Shown in pieces: positions 1 to 11,461 of a DNA stretch of 64,000 bases. The notes under the pieces were generated by a model that made no database searches, was not told the origin of the DNA, and worked only from the letters and a program-made list of their open reading frames with translations. This DNA comes from Polytrichum commune (lineage: Eukaryota; Streptophyta; Polytrichopsida; Polytrichales; Polytrichaceae). The DNA is taken from assembly GCA_950295325.1 (NCBI GenBank), contig OX485806.1, positions 38,314,001 to 38,378,000 on the forward strand, written 5' to 3'. The first letter of the stretch is position 1, and each line of letters opens with the position of its first letter. The translations under genes and the position numbers were made by a program.

Positions 1-2223
1 CATTGTCACTCAAAATATCCGGATGGAGAAGTTCATCTAGTTGATCTTGATCCCTTATATCATCCAATATTATGAGAACCTTCTTACCAATCATAAATTG
101 CTTCAACATGTTTTGTGCATTCACCAAATTTGTTGGCAAGCTTTTAGGACCTTCTTCAAAGTCTTTTAACATATCACATATAATTCCAAGGGAATCACTT
201 TTATTCTTCAAGTCTTTGGCAAAACATGATGCATTGTATGCAAACTTCAATTCATCAAATACGGCATTTGCCAACGTAGTCTTCCCAATTCCACCCATGC
301 CAATGAGACCCAAAATTCTCACTTCCTTGAGGCGATCCTTGACTTTTCTAAGGTTTCGTTCAAGACCAACCACCTTGTTGTTCATTGGCTTTGTTGTTTC
401 CTTCACCTACGTAAACAATGCATGCAATTAGAACCTACTTTTGATTCGAATTACATCCTCAACGACCTACATTTTAATCCTAATAAACAGAAATGACAAG
501 CTATCCATATGAAAATAGTTTTTATTAGGCATTTGAACACCAAAACGGTTCGCACCTTTATAATAGGTTTCTCTTTGACCTCCTTTGCCTTCTCAATTCT
601 TGAGTTCCTTTGGAGCAAGGCTCCATCCTTTTCAAACTCGGGACATAGGGTTGCCGAGTATGTTCCTCTCAAAAACATTTTCTTCAAAGCTATCAATTTT
701 TCACAAATTTCAAAAAATGTTGGCCTTTGTAAAGGATCCTCCACCCAACATTCCTCGATCAACCTCGTAAGCTCTTCACAATTCATTGGCAATTTTGGCC
801 TTTCAAATTCCTTTATTTTTTCCAAAACATCTTTGCAGCTCACGTCATCGCTCCCAAATGGAGCAGTTTGTGACAAGATCTCTGAACATGTCATAGCAAA
901 GGACCATACATCAGCTTGAAATAAACTTGCATGAGATCCAAGATCGTTATCAACTATCTCCAGTGCCATATACTTAGGTGTACCAACACGATAGTAGCGT
1001 TGTTCCTCGGAAACTTTGCTTGGAACATCAATGTTGGAAGTACCATAATCAACCAACTTGACCAAGAATCCGCTAGAATTCAATTTTCCTCCTTTCATGG
1101 AATTAGGTCTCAAAAGCACATTGTCCGGCTTTAAATCAAGATGGGCAACATGCATGTCATGAAGATAACACATGCCACTTGCAATTTGAAGCATGATATC
1201 AATTGCAACAACATATGATAACGGTTTAGATTGCTTCTTCAACATGCCACTCAAGCTCATGTCCATGAACTCCATCACCAAATACAAATTTTCTTCGCCA
1301 CATTTTTTTAAAGGATCGTGAGGCCAAGAACATAACTCATCTAAGCACCCACTAACTCCACAATAAATGAATTTGATGAGATTCGGATGGCTCAAGCCTG
1401 CTAGAATACCGATCTCTTTACGACAATTTGGCACTTGCGAAATCTTTGTTGCACATTGAAAGCCGAACCATATAGATTCATAGACCGCACCACATGCTCC
1501 TGTCCCAATTTCTTCACGAAGCTTTGGTTTCAATGAATCAATGACATTTGGAACCTCCACACTATCGAGCTCTCCACCTTCTAGTTGCGAGTCTCGCAAT
1601 CTTCGCTGTAAATATTCTCTCCATTCATGGTTGCTATCATCCTTGAGAGTTTCTTGAAGAACCTTTTCATCGTGCTCAATATCTTTCAAGGTGGGCATGT
1701 CAACATCAACAATAAGCCTCATAGAATGCGACCTTGGATGGTTTTGTGAGTGCATCTCATATATCACATCCCAACAACACTTCAAATCGGACACAAGTTC
1801 TCGAAACGCCTCCTTGTTATTTATTTGGAATGCAATTGCTTGACACCGATTCCCGCATTCCACCGCATTCCCGCATTCACGCACCGCAACTCCCATTCTT
1901 TGTGTAATGCGACATAGCTCCTCAAGTGCAACACCAAACTCTTGCACCTCATTACTCAATGTGATAATCTCACCAACACATTCTACGACTTTGTTAAGTT
2001 TGGTGAGAAGATGTTTACATTGCTTCTTATTCAATACTTCATTTCCATTCGAAATCTCTTCAAGTCTACGTATTTCTCCCTTCTGCCATTGCAATAAACC
2101 TTCAATGTCATATTCATAAATGGATCTTCTTTGTCGATATGTCCAAAACATCATAAAGCAAGTGCCAATAAAATCCCAAAATCTTGATAGTTGCTCAAAA
2201 AACAATTGTAAAAGCTTCGCCAT
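1..2223 (-). CDS. PNL-type immune receptor (helical bundle - kinase - NB-ARC), 5' part
   Basis: Probably an intracellular immune receptor. Exon 1 (2223-556, 556 codons) joins exon 2 (406-1) across a phase-0 intron; the gene continues past position 1. The ATG at 2223 is the first in its frame after an in-frame TGA. Residues 1-27 are hydrophobic and aromatic-rich (LLQLFFEQ, FIGTCFMMFW). Residues about 60-160 are helical and resemble the HeLo/MLKL-like bundles that precede some plant kinases. Kinase about 235-515: glycine loop GTGACGAV (240-247), Lys260 in CATK, HLDLKPDN (361-368), DYG (392-394), ALE (420-422), DVWSF (438) and Arg500. The catalytic Lys, Asp363, Asn368 and Asp392 are present; HRD reads HLD (non-RD) and APE reads ALE. 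NB-ARC: P-loop GMGGIGKTT (592-600) and Walker B KKVLIILDDI (about 662-671). LRRs would follow outside the window. No lesion is visible. Kinase-NBS-LRR layouts are known from mosses; signalling by this protein is inference. Confidence 0.9.
407..555 (-). other. Intron between kinase and NB-ARC exons
   Basis: On the minus strand the donor is AAAG|GTGCG (555) and the acceptor TTTACGTAG|GTG (407). The 149-nt intron is phase 0. Without splicing, the kinase frame ends after an unrelated hydrophobic tail at 451. With splicing it continues as KPIIK-VKETTKP straight into the NB-ARC. The boundary falls exactly between two protein modules. Confidence 0.8.
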
Positions 2224-2339
2224 GATGAAATATTTGCTAGACAACGAAATTGTCTCGATCGCCAAAAAATGTCCGAAGAGAGGATAATCTTCGTAGTTCC
2301 AAGCATACAAAAGTGGTCACTCCATCTGCAAACACCCAT
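2151..2339 (-). promoter_or_regulatory. Overlapping upstream ORF in the PNL leader
   Basis: A 62-codon ORF starts 116 nt upstream of the PNL start codon and ends 73 nt inside the coding region in another frame. The second PNL copy has the matching ORF with the same start context (MDVCKWSD versus MGVCRWSD) and the same stop (46907). General nucleotide similarity could keep it open, so a role in translational control is only a hypothesis. A tiny ATG-GAG-TGA ORF also lies upstream in the main frame. Confidence 0.35.
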
Positions 2340-2650
2340 GTAGCATCAAGTCATAGTGACAACCACCTAAAATATCCACAACTATAATAACACATGAAAA
2401 CACCTACATACAAATTGTCATGAAAGTAATCAATAAGAGATGGATGCATTTAATTTTACTTAGTCTTGGCCCAAGTGCACTCTTATTACGAATATATGAA
2501 ACATGCTAAGGCCATCCTCACTTATGTTCGGTATGCACATGCATTTTTTTTCTATTTAGTTGGGGGCTATCATGTTTATTTCAAGATTTTTCCAACATAC
2601 TCCCCAATCCCTAAAAATGTGACATTCGATACCGTTCCCGGGGTACAAAT
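2224..2650 (-). promoter_or_regulatory. PNL leader/promoter block shared with second copy
   Basis: This stretch upstream of the PNL start matches 46980-47405 almost throughout, with small indels, and similarity stops near 2650/47405. It should hold the leader and proximal promoter. A possible 3' splice site (TTTGCAG, about 2330) precedes the main frame, so a leader intron is possible. I see no convincing TATA box. Confidence 0.4.
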
Positions 2651-4973
2651 GCGATACACCTAACACTACATAAGTGTGGTACATTTCATAGTATGTCATT
2701 CGTAATAGTTTGCTCCGCCGAAATAAGACTTGGAGTTCTAGTTTAAATACAAGAATACAAATTTTATTCTATAATATTTGTACTCAACAAATATAAAAGC
2801 AAGGTTATCAACTCAACATAACTCGTAGGTTCCTAGCGTCGATAAATAAGCCACTTGGGGCTAAAAGTGGGTGGTCACCCAAACGCAAGTCATCAAGTGT
2901 AAGAAAGCAACACTTCATTCAATTTCCCATACAAAAACTTAAAGCAACTTCTTGCAAGTTAAAATTCTCATAGTGCAGACTCATAATGTTAGTTGATAAT
3001 TATGCTCCTATTTTTGTCATGTTCATCAACCCCATATCGACATCCTTGTGTTGAGTTCAATGGGGATTGACAATGGATGCATGATATGATATGAAAGATG
3101 AATGATATGAAATTACCTAGAGGGTCATCAAAATTCGAAGATCACAACAATTTAAGGATTAAATAAAGGTGCACATTCAAGTTGATAAAGCTTCGAATTG
3201 CATAACTTCCATTCATTAGTTGCTAGAGATAAGTTCTTTTAAAACCATAAAAGGCAGAAAGTCAAGTTCACATTGTCAATAAATTGTAGTAGGAAATTTG
3301 CTTATCATCATATGAATATGTAAATTACTTGATTTCAAAAGACCATTAAAGAATTCAAATTCTAATCAACGCATAACACTAGCCCCTACTCCAATCAAGA
3401 CTGTCTATATGATGCATGTTACAAGGCCAACAAGTTTATGTATCAAATGCAAAATGAAGAATCTTCACTCCATTTTCATAGGTTCAATGAAATTACCTAA
3501 CACATCTTTGTAGAAGAGAAAAACAATCCCCAGAGGAAGAGAAAAACTTCTTCAATGTATTCTTGCTTTTTTAGAAATGCATCAAATGACACCCCTACCA
3601 AAGCTGCAACAAAGTTCAACCAATGTTTCCTTCGTTGATAAGAACAATGCCTACAAACATGAGATGTCAACCAACTGACACAAACTTCTTGCTTCGTGCT
3701 CTAAAGAAAGGTTCATCTATTGCCACCACCCTAGATCACAGCTAATCGGACATCATGCCCCACATTGGTAATACTGATGATGACATGTGGGTGTTTATGT
3801 GGTAAAAAATAATTCCAAATGAATTCTTGCAATGGCTTCAACATGAGATGTCAACAAAGTTCATGATTGTCACTTTCTAAGGCTCTCTACTCTAATCGCA
3901 AATGAGATTGGGTTCATAAATTGCAAATGAACCCAAATAATATTTCCACCAATATCACAATCCTGGCAGTGTAAAAACCAATTAAATCTTTATGTGCAGA
4001 TCTTCTTCCATTGAGTACTTATATTTGATGTCTCTCACATCAAACTCCAGTTTGGTTTGATGCAAATATGGTTCGTTACTTAATGGTGAAACAAAAAACT
4101 TTCAAGACTCATTGCCAAACTCAACACTTGTGAAAGAAAGAACTCTTATGGTCCTTATTCTAGAGGGAGCTCTTCTATTTTCCTCCTTTCTGACTTTACC
4201 AACAACTGAAGAACAACCACTTGGTCCTTGCACTTCAAATTAACATCAAGGTTTGAGCTATTTTAAAACGCCTTGCAACTACAATAGTACCATGGAAGAT
4301 CAAACACTAATTCATTGAATTTGCCTTGGTGACAATGACAGTGCGATGGTGTGATAAAACCATTAATGAAAGCAATGATAATGCTGACATCGCACATATT
4401 TGAAATTCCAAGTTATTGAAATTTGAAACTGCCATGAAACTACGGGATATAAGTGATGTTTTGTTCAAAACATGCAAAAATCACTTCGACTTCAATCCCG
4501 ATCACTTCCTAAACTTTCCATCAAGTCATAATCCTGATCAACTTTAAACTCAACCCGCTCGCATTCTTGCAATCACAAATAAGGGCCTACATCAGTGTTA
4601 ACCAAAACCTCCTCCACCCAAAACCCTCGAACTAAAACTTCCACATTGTTCAAGTCATGAAATAACCCATCCATGGGCCGACGAAATACATTCTCCACAC
4701 AAGGCGGACATCCCTCAAGTTAAAAAGCAAACCCAAGCTGTGAACAAACCCTAGACCATAACCATCATCCTCGGGCCGTCTCCATCATCCATTATCATTT
4801 TGGAGAAAAAGTGAACAATGCTTGCATCCAACTTTCCACACAAAATTACCACATCTGAAATTTTTGTCCAAGAGCAATCTTTTATTAGCGAGTCCTAGCA
4901 ACCACATTCAAGTATGGACGGTAAACCCTGAACTTCGACGCTAAACCATGTAAATGAAACCCTATACTTCACC
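2651..4973. other. No gene recognised
   Basis: AT-rich sequence with no long open frame and no protein motif I recognise on either strand. A short direct repeat of GAGAAAAAC lies near 3515-3550. Confidence 0.5.
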
Positions 4974-5338
4974 GGTGTTGGATTGGTATAACCTTTGCAT
5001 GATACAACACGGGTATATGTAATGGGGAATTCACATTTTTTTAAACAACTAGGCTAAGGTTATGCGACAATGTATTTGATTTGGATACCAGTTGGGTTTG
5101 TATACCATCCAAAGACCTTCCTACCAAGGTAAAACTACCCTACTATCTATATGGTATTCGGATTGTGTTGACCCAAATAATGACTCGGGTATACAAAGAT
5201 TATCCCATATTGTGATACCCACCAAGTATCAATATCTAATTCAATTATACTTTTGATACCGGTTTGGTAGGTCCTTTGATAGTGTTGTTCAATTTCTATA
5301 TTGATAACACACATTTACCTAGATACCAATCCAACACT
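4974..5338. mobile_element. MITE-like element with 16-bp inverted termini
   Basis: The left end GGTGTTGGATTGGTAT (4974-4989) is matched in inverted orientation at 5323-5338 as AGTGTTGGATTGGTAT, bounding about 365 bp of GGGTAT/ATACCC-rich sequence without coding capacity. No clear target-site duplication, so the superfamily is open. Similar GGTAT-rich text near 44.35-44.52 kb may be a relative. Confidence 0.5.
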
Positions 5339-6873
5339 AGTTTAAATCCTAGAGCATTCTTCTATGTACACAGTCAAAAACAAGAAATAAACACGTTAAT
5401 GAAATCCACACAAATTCAAAGGAGTCATCGACAGATTAATATCTGTAAGATTTGCTCCAATATTTGGCCAACAAAATCCACAACTAGCCAAGTGAGAAAA
5501 GCCTACAAAATTCACATGTGTATAGACAATGCGTTTATGTCAGACAACAAATATGTTACCATTTACAGTGCAAGAAACTCTAATTTATGATGAATGTTCA
5601 ATATTATGCATAACTAAGGAGTCATATGCAAACTCAATTGCTTTGTATACACCAACACTGAAACCATGACTTTAAATTGGCACAAGACTGTATAAGAGCC
5701 CATTTTCATTTCTCCTCGGACCTATGAGCTTGAGTTGCAGCATAATGCCTTTGCAAAACGCCACTTGGATATTGGAACACTTTGCGGACACCGGAGAGAT
5801 TTAGAAACCGACAAGATTGCACCACCGATCAAAGCAAGAGACGAATTCTTGCCACATCACATCCAGACCAATTTATGAAGTCCCAATTGCACTAATATGG
5901 GTGCTGGTTTGAAATTTGTTGATTATGTAATGAGCCCCACCCCAAGCCAACGCTATGGTAAGGCTCGCTAAAAAATACTCATTATCAGAATGATCCATCC
6001 ACCTTCGACTAAGGGGATGTTGCAAACCTCTAGTGCAATGTACTCCAGACTATGATTCCCCATTCCTATATCTAGCATTCTTGCAAATTGGGGATAAGGG
6101 CCTACATTAGAGAACACAAGATACTAGGAATTATGGGCTAATGAACTTGTGATTTGCATCTGAATTTGTGGGTGACACTAAGATGTGCTATGGCTAGAGT
6201 TGAAAACATAGGTTGAGCTGGGAAAATCAATAAAGATTTACAAAATTGGGATTTTTAAATTGAGATGCAAACTGGAATTCCTGAGCAACTAGAACTCTTG
6301 AGCAAAAAAAATCTAGAACAAGGAAGAGCTCGCCCTACACGTTAACACAGGGTTGGAAGGCATACTACTCAGAATATTAATAGGCATGCACCTGCCATGC
6401 ATACAACTCTTTAAACTCATTAAATTGTTTCCAATGCTCCTAAAAAATTGTGGAACTGTAGATTACTCTAACAATCACTTTTCAATTGCAATGTGTGCTC
6501 CGCTGCCATAAATTTGCGGGTGCTTCTATCTGCATGCATAAGAGTCTCCAAACTATGCACGATTCTTTGAATTTCTAACAAAGAGCCTTGTAGGATGTGT
6601 CAAGAAATTCTTAGGCTCTGAACATCAAAAGCTCAATTTTACAGAACCCATGAAGACTAAGAGTAAGCAATCAACTAAGGCCACGACTAATAACAGAAGA
6701 CTCCTCTCTAACTCTGGTAACTCATAGTTTGTACAATACTCGATCGCATTGTAACTACCTATCTGAGAATGAGAAGGAGAGTGATCGTTTCGTTCCGTTT
6801 GGGTTGATTTGTTGATCGCCTCCGAGCAACCGTTGGCCGCAGCGTGCAAGCGAACGGAAGCAAGGAGGAAGTG
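5339..6873. other. No gene recognised; one 40-bp repeat scrap
   Basis: No supported gene. Positions 6325-6364 (GGAAGAGCTCGCCCTACACG and following) repeat the left end of the 1.2-kb dispersed repeat that starts at 6874. The short open frame at 6625-6849 (minus) matches nothing I know. Confidence 0.5.
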
Positions 6874-7640
6874 TAGAGAAAGGAAGAGCTCGCCCTACAC
6901 GTTAACACAGGGCTGGAAGCCTGAAGCGTGAGAGGGATGGAATCTGGGCCGTTGGCTCACATCAATCTTAGCCGCTGCATTTCAGCAGAGGGCCCATCCC
7001 ATGCCTCCGGATTCCAGGCATGTGCACTTTGGATTCTGCGTCACTGTCCCCACTTCCCATCCCCATTGAGGAATCTTTTTAAATTAAATAACAATAAACA
7101 AATTATGATTGACCTAGTACGGTGGCATAGCCCAAGAACCGGGACAGCCAAACTACAGTCGATCTACCTTGCTTTGATAGAATGGCACATTTTGGGAAAC
7201 GCCAAAAACCTTCGTGTTCACATTGGGAATCTACACTATATAAACTACATGGGTCTTAAATGGTTACTATTTTCGACTAGCCCACTGCATCTCCTAGGAT
7301 ATGAAACACCAGATTAGAATGAGATGGGTAGCCAATCCAAATAGAGGCCGTAGCCACTTGTCTCCTAACATTTGGAGCTTGTATGAATAAGTTACTCTTT
7401 GGTTTCATTACTACTCCACCCGACCGTTGATCATGATGTATGATTTAAGTTGCGGAAAACAAAAAATTAAATAATATTGGTATTAGGATTTATGATTTGC
7501 GTTTTCAAATATGTACTAATCCAAGTTTGGATGTTGAGACTACTTATAATTGAAGTATTGACATGTACCATAGGGGCCAGCGGGACTTATCACCCCTATG
7601 TGTTTGCTTTGAAGAATCATTTTCATCATCATCATACTGA
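6874..7640 (+). repeat. 1.2-kb dispersed repeat, copy 1 (3' truncated)
   Basis: Closely matches 13449-14234 and 15438-16647. It starts TAGAGAAAGGAAGAGCTCGC. All three copies carry a TATA-like ACTATATAAA motif (about 7236 here) some 15 bp before ATGGGTCTTAAATGG, the left end of a more widespread repeat family in this window. It ends in a CAT-rich tract (about 7620-7640). There is no convincing ORF. It may be a promoter-bearing non-autonomous element or a solo LTR; I found no LTR termini or target duplication. Confidence 0.6.
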
Positions 7641-7729
7641 AGGTATACATTATGTGCAAAAGAAGGAGAAGAACTCCAATCTTCAAGAGCCCACATGAAT
7701 TGTTAGCATAGAAGTGGATTGCACATCAC

Positions 7730-10424
7730 CTAAGAGTTTGTAGATCCGAACGGACATGGGCCTGATCTGCAGAGGATTGCATCCGAGTTGTTAAAAGCAG
7801 TGCCTATTGTTTAGCCTTCTCTGCATGAGCTTCAACCCATTGTCTCTCACTAACTCCAAATCTGTATATCAAACCCCATCAATCTCCTCAATAGATGCAT
7901 CCACTAGCAACAAAGCACAAAAGCAATAAATGAATAAACCCCTAAAATTGCTAAAAAAAACAAATGAAAATCATAACATCCATACATTCCATGAAGCAAG
8001 AGACAACACCACCACAACTATTTGATAAGTGCACTACGATTATCACATTTTTGACTCCAGGGCTAAAAGTGGAGCACCGGTATATTACAAAATATGTAGT
8101 TTAATACAAATATATACATTGATGTGACAAATGTGGGAGGACAGGCAGGCAATATACATGGATCTGAGACGCTGGAGCTCCACTACCCGATGATGATACG
8201 TTCTTTCTGAATATCATGTACATGAGGAAGTATTGAGCAGCCAGTACTTAAACCTAAAACAAGGTCCAAGAAAAGGAAAAAAACACTACAATTCAATTGC
8301 AATCACCAATTTTCCAGTAGGGTAAGATTATGGTGATTCTTTACAGCACAAAGGACTTGCACACCAGAAAAATTGTCTTGATTATGTGTCCACATGTAAA
8401 CTTACCCCTAATAAAACGGTTAGTCACATCATCAAGTGTCACCCATGCACACTTTGATTTCGCTTCCTCTGCAACCAGTCGGGAAGGACCCTGAAATCAC
8501 AACATCAACATCAAAAACCAGCTACTTGGCAAGGCCAATAGGGATAACTTCAAAAAAGCCACAGAAATATAGACTAGAACCACATCTAAATATTTCTGTA
8601 ATCAACCCCAATGCAGTAAATGAAGCCAACACCACTAGGACGCTCAGGTTATCACATAAACCATGCCACAACCAACCGAAATCACAGTGAAATCAAAAGC
8701 ATATGACAAGCAGAAACATGGAATAGAATTAAGAGAAGAGGACAGAAGGCCAACATGTACAAGTGAAAGGATAACATGACCTCCTTGGCCTACGGGAATA
8801 ACACAAACTTTTGTGCATAACAAGGTGTTATACAATTGACATCATAAAACATGCAGGTAGAGAATGTTACAGACCCCATCAAACTGTTTGGAAAACCAAT
8901 CACTGAGAACTTTTGTACAAGCTTGATCTTGGCTGGTGTAAGGCCGCAAGTCAGCAAAAGAGATGTAAATTCCCTCCTCTGTCACAGAAATTCATCATTA
9001 GCATATGGGCAAGAATGGAGAAATGCTAAACTTAGAATATATGTCAAACTCATTTTGCATCAACACATACGAAGATCATTAACCAGAAGAAGGATCAAAA
9101 ACTAAAGAACTAACATTGTTAGAACACAATAAACTAAGTGTATGACTCTAGGGTTGAACATTGAGACATTCATCTCGAGTACTAACGTAGAGATAAGAAC
9201 ATTTGGATAAAAGTACGAAGTCCAGAAAGTAAAACAAATGGCAATTAAAAGCACCTTCTCCAGAGTGGTAGTATGAGAGTTTGACGGCTGATGACGACAA
9301 TTTTTCCAGCACAGTATTGAGCTGCCCCAAGGTAACACAGATGTCTCATTTGCAACAGCCTCAACAATAAGTCCCTCTCAAACAGAAAATGTTCTCTCTT
9401 CTCGGATTTGTGATAAACTTGCAATGAAATCCTCTATGAATCATATTACCATTGCCACAACCTACCTCCAAGTTACGACCAGCCAATTTTTCCTATACCA
9501 CCTGAAGGTTCCCAACAGCACCTGCTGCAGCAGCAGTTCGAGCTCTACCCCCCTATATAAGGGACGAAGTCTGGACACCTAATGATTCCAGTTGAAACTG
9601 TAGTCGTTGCAATCGTTTTTGCAAAGCATTGGCCTCAGCTTTGTATGATACTGTTGCCTCTCTGATTGAAATCATCACGGTAAGAAATTACACATGTGTG
9701 AGACATTTAATAGATATTCATAGATGAGGTTCCAAACATCCATTGTCAGAATAAACAACCCACTGTATGCAACAAGTGATACTACAGGATTCACTGAGAG
9801 TAGAACACATAACAGAAATAACATAAGAGGATAAAAGATATTGATACAATAAAATGCAGAAAGATGTTATAAGACGGCTCCATGACAATATGATCGAAGT
9901 TTCTTTTGATTAAATTAAAGGTTTTGTTTACAGCACTGACATACTTGATCTCTTTAATAGATTCCTCGGCTCCTAATATGGCCCCCTGATTTGTCCGCCT
10001 GCTTGCAAATGCTGAGATACTCCCATATGCAAAGTCTAGATCTTCCCCCTGCAAAATACACCCAATCTCATATTATGATATGGTTACAAAAAGGAGTTAT
10101 TTACATATACTGAAGAGACTGATTGTAGCAATAGCCCTACATTAACCCTGAGGGTCCACATTCTAAAAGTAAAAACAAGCCTTCTCAAGGCTTCTAGGCA
10201 ATTTAAGTCATGGTTTGAACCTCTCAGTGAGAATTCATCACAACATTTTTTATTGTATGCATAATTGATGCAGTGGTAGATCCTTTCTTGACTTTTGTAG
10301 CTATGGATCTCCTTATAACTTTATTCGAATAGGTAATTGTAGGTGAGATTCCCAAAACCAGCAAATTGAAGCACGCTTGGAACAAACCTCAAGAAGTTTG
10401 CCCTCTCCCTTGAGCTCATTGTAC
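7730..10424 (-). pseudogene. AUG3: Augmin subunit 3 (AUG3/HAUS3) relic, eight exons
   Basis: AUG3 is part of the augmin complex, which recruits gamma-tubulin to existing microtubules in spindles and phragmoplasts. Eight consecutive exons with GT-AG borders and compatible phases are visible: 10424-10388 (YNELKGEGKLLE), 10048-9945 (GEDLDFAYGSISAF), 9661-9466 (EATVSYKAEANALQKRLQ), 9321-9255 (SYYHSGE), 8978-8875 (GIYISFADL), 8490-8406 (SRLVAEEAKSKCAWVTLDD), 8206-8158 (RVVELQRLRS) and 7861-7730 (SERQWVEAHAEKAKQ). They follow the order of the N-terminal third of plant AUG3. The first exon and the C-terminal two thirds are missing; a dispersed repeat follows immediately. In-frame TAG codons sit at 9553-9555, 9493-9495 and 7804-7806, so it is inactive. 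Retained introns argue against retroposition. Confidence 0.85.
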
Positions 10425-11240
10425 CTAAAATAGACACATGACAGTGAGGAGTAGAATGTCAATTACCAATTTCAAAGTTTTGTGGGAAGGAACCTACAAT
10501 CATATGATCCAACAATCAATTCCATCAAACTCCTGGGAAGGAAATCACATATGCTCCCATGAAGAGATTCATTTTAAGAAATTATTACAGAGCTGATGCC
10601 ATCCCTAATTACTCCAGGAGCTCGGGCACAGAGACATAACTGGTCGCCTGTCAATTGACAATTTACTTTCTGTAAAGGCTCCCCGTTTAATAATATATCA
10701 CACAGTAGCTCTTTCACATTCCTTCGATAGTGCAAGAAAACCACACAATTCTTGCTTTAAGCAGAACAATGCACGAGCTCGGGTACAGAAAACGCATCTA
10801 GTTTGTTCTCCGTCCATATTTTCCGTCAGCATTTTAGTAATCCATCACTCAGCTCTTTCATGGACCTCTACAAAGAAACCACATAGTAGTTTACTGTCAC
10901 TTGCATAGTCATGTATGCACAGTATGCAGCCAGTGACAGTAAACTACTGTAGCACAGATAAAGGAACGGATGATGAGGAAAGAGACTGATGCATGACCTA
11001 AGGAAAATGTAGCTCCCGAACCTCAGAATGCTATCATGGCCGAGGATTTGTAGAACTCCTGCATTTCAGTGACATGATTCAGCAAAGAGGGATTGTTGTG
11101 ACGATAGCTACAATTCAAACAACTCTTTCTATCAAATTCAAATTCAAAGTGTGTTGAGTTTCTTTGCGGCTTCCGGTGAGGCTGACAGACGAATTGTACA
11201 AAACATAGTACATCCGTTGCATAAAAACAGAAGAAAAGTA
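10425..11240. other. No gene recognised; region upstream of the AUG3 relic
   Basis: The missing N-terminal AUG3 exons would lie here on the minus strand. A fragment reading KLDAFSVPEL near 10775-10805 is reminiscent of the family but has no fitting splice junction, so I do not call it. A hairpin within this stretch is listed separately. Confidence 0.4.
10885..10948. repeat. Perfect 17-bp inverted repeat (hairpin)
   Basis: Arms AGTAGTTTACTGTCACT (10885-10901) and its exact complement (10932-10948) enclose a 30-nt loop. The loop holds a smaller dyad (TGCATA/TATGCA). No flanking duplication shows it to be a transposon. Confidence 0.6.
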
Positions 11241-11459
11241 CACTAAATATGATATTTAGTGTCTCTTACTATTGAAATTACGCAATGGCATATCCATTTA
11301 CTGTATATCCCATATGTTACCAACAAAGATGACACTGGTAGTTTGGACATTATAGAACATTAACATTCTTACTTGATAAAACAACTACATCAACAGTAGA
11401 AACATATATAGCACTATGTAAATCCAAATAGTAAGTAACACTAAATATCATATTTAGTG
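11241..11459. mobile_element. MITE with self-palindromic ends
   Basis: Both ends carry the same 21-bp dyad: arms CACTAAATAT and ATATTTAGTG around a single base (11241-11261 and 11439-11459). TA dinucleotides flank the 219-bp unit on both sides and may be a target duplication. No ORF. A second member lies at 33869-34253. Confidence 0.6.
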
Positions 11460-11461
11460 TA

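Noticed and set aside
451-550. Kinase ORF ending at 451 as a complete stand-alone protein
   Set aside because: A good splice donor lies at 555 and a matching acceptor at 407 leads in frame into an NB-ARC. The last 34 codons lie in the intron.
2224-2310. Kinase start at 2310
   Set aside because: That codon is TTG; the first in-frame ATG after the upstream TGA is at 2223, conserved in the second copy.
7730-10424. TAG read as Gln (altered genetic code) in the augmin gene
   Set aside because: The region's other relics carry TGA, TAA and frameshift lesions, and one TAG may stand for Glu. Decay of a duplicate explains all of it.
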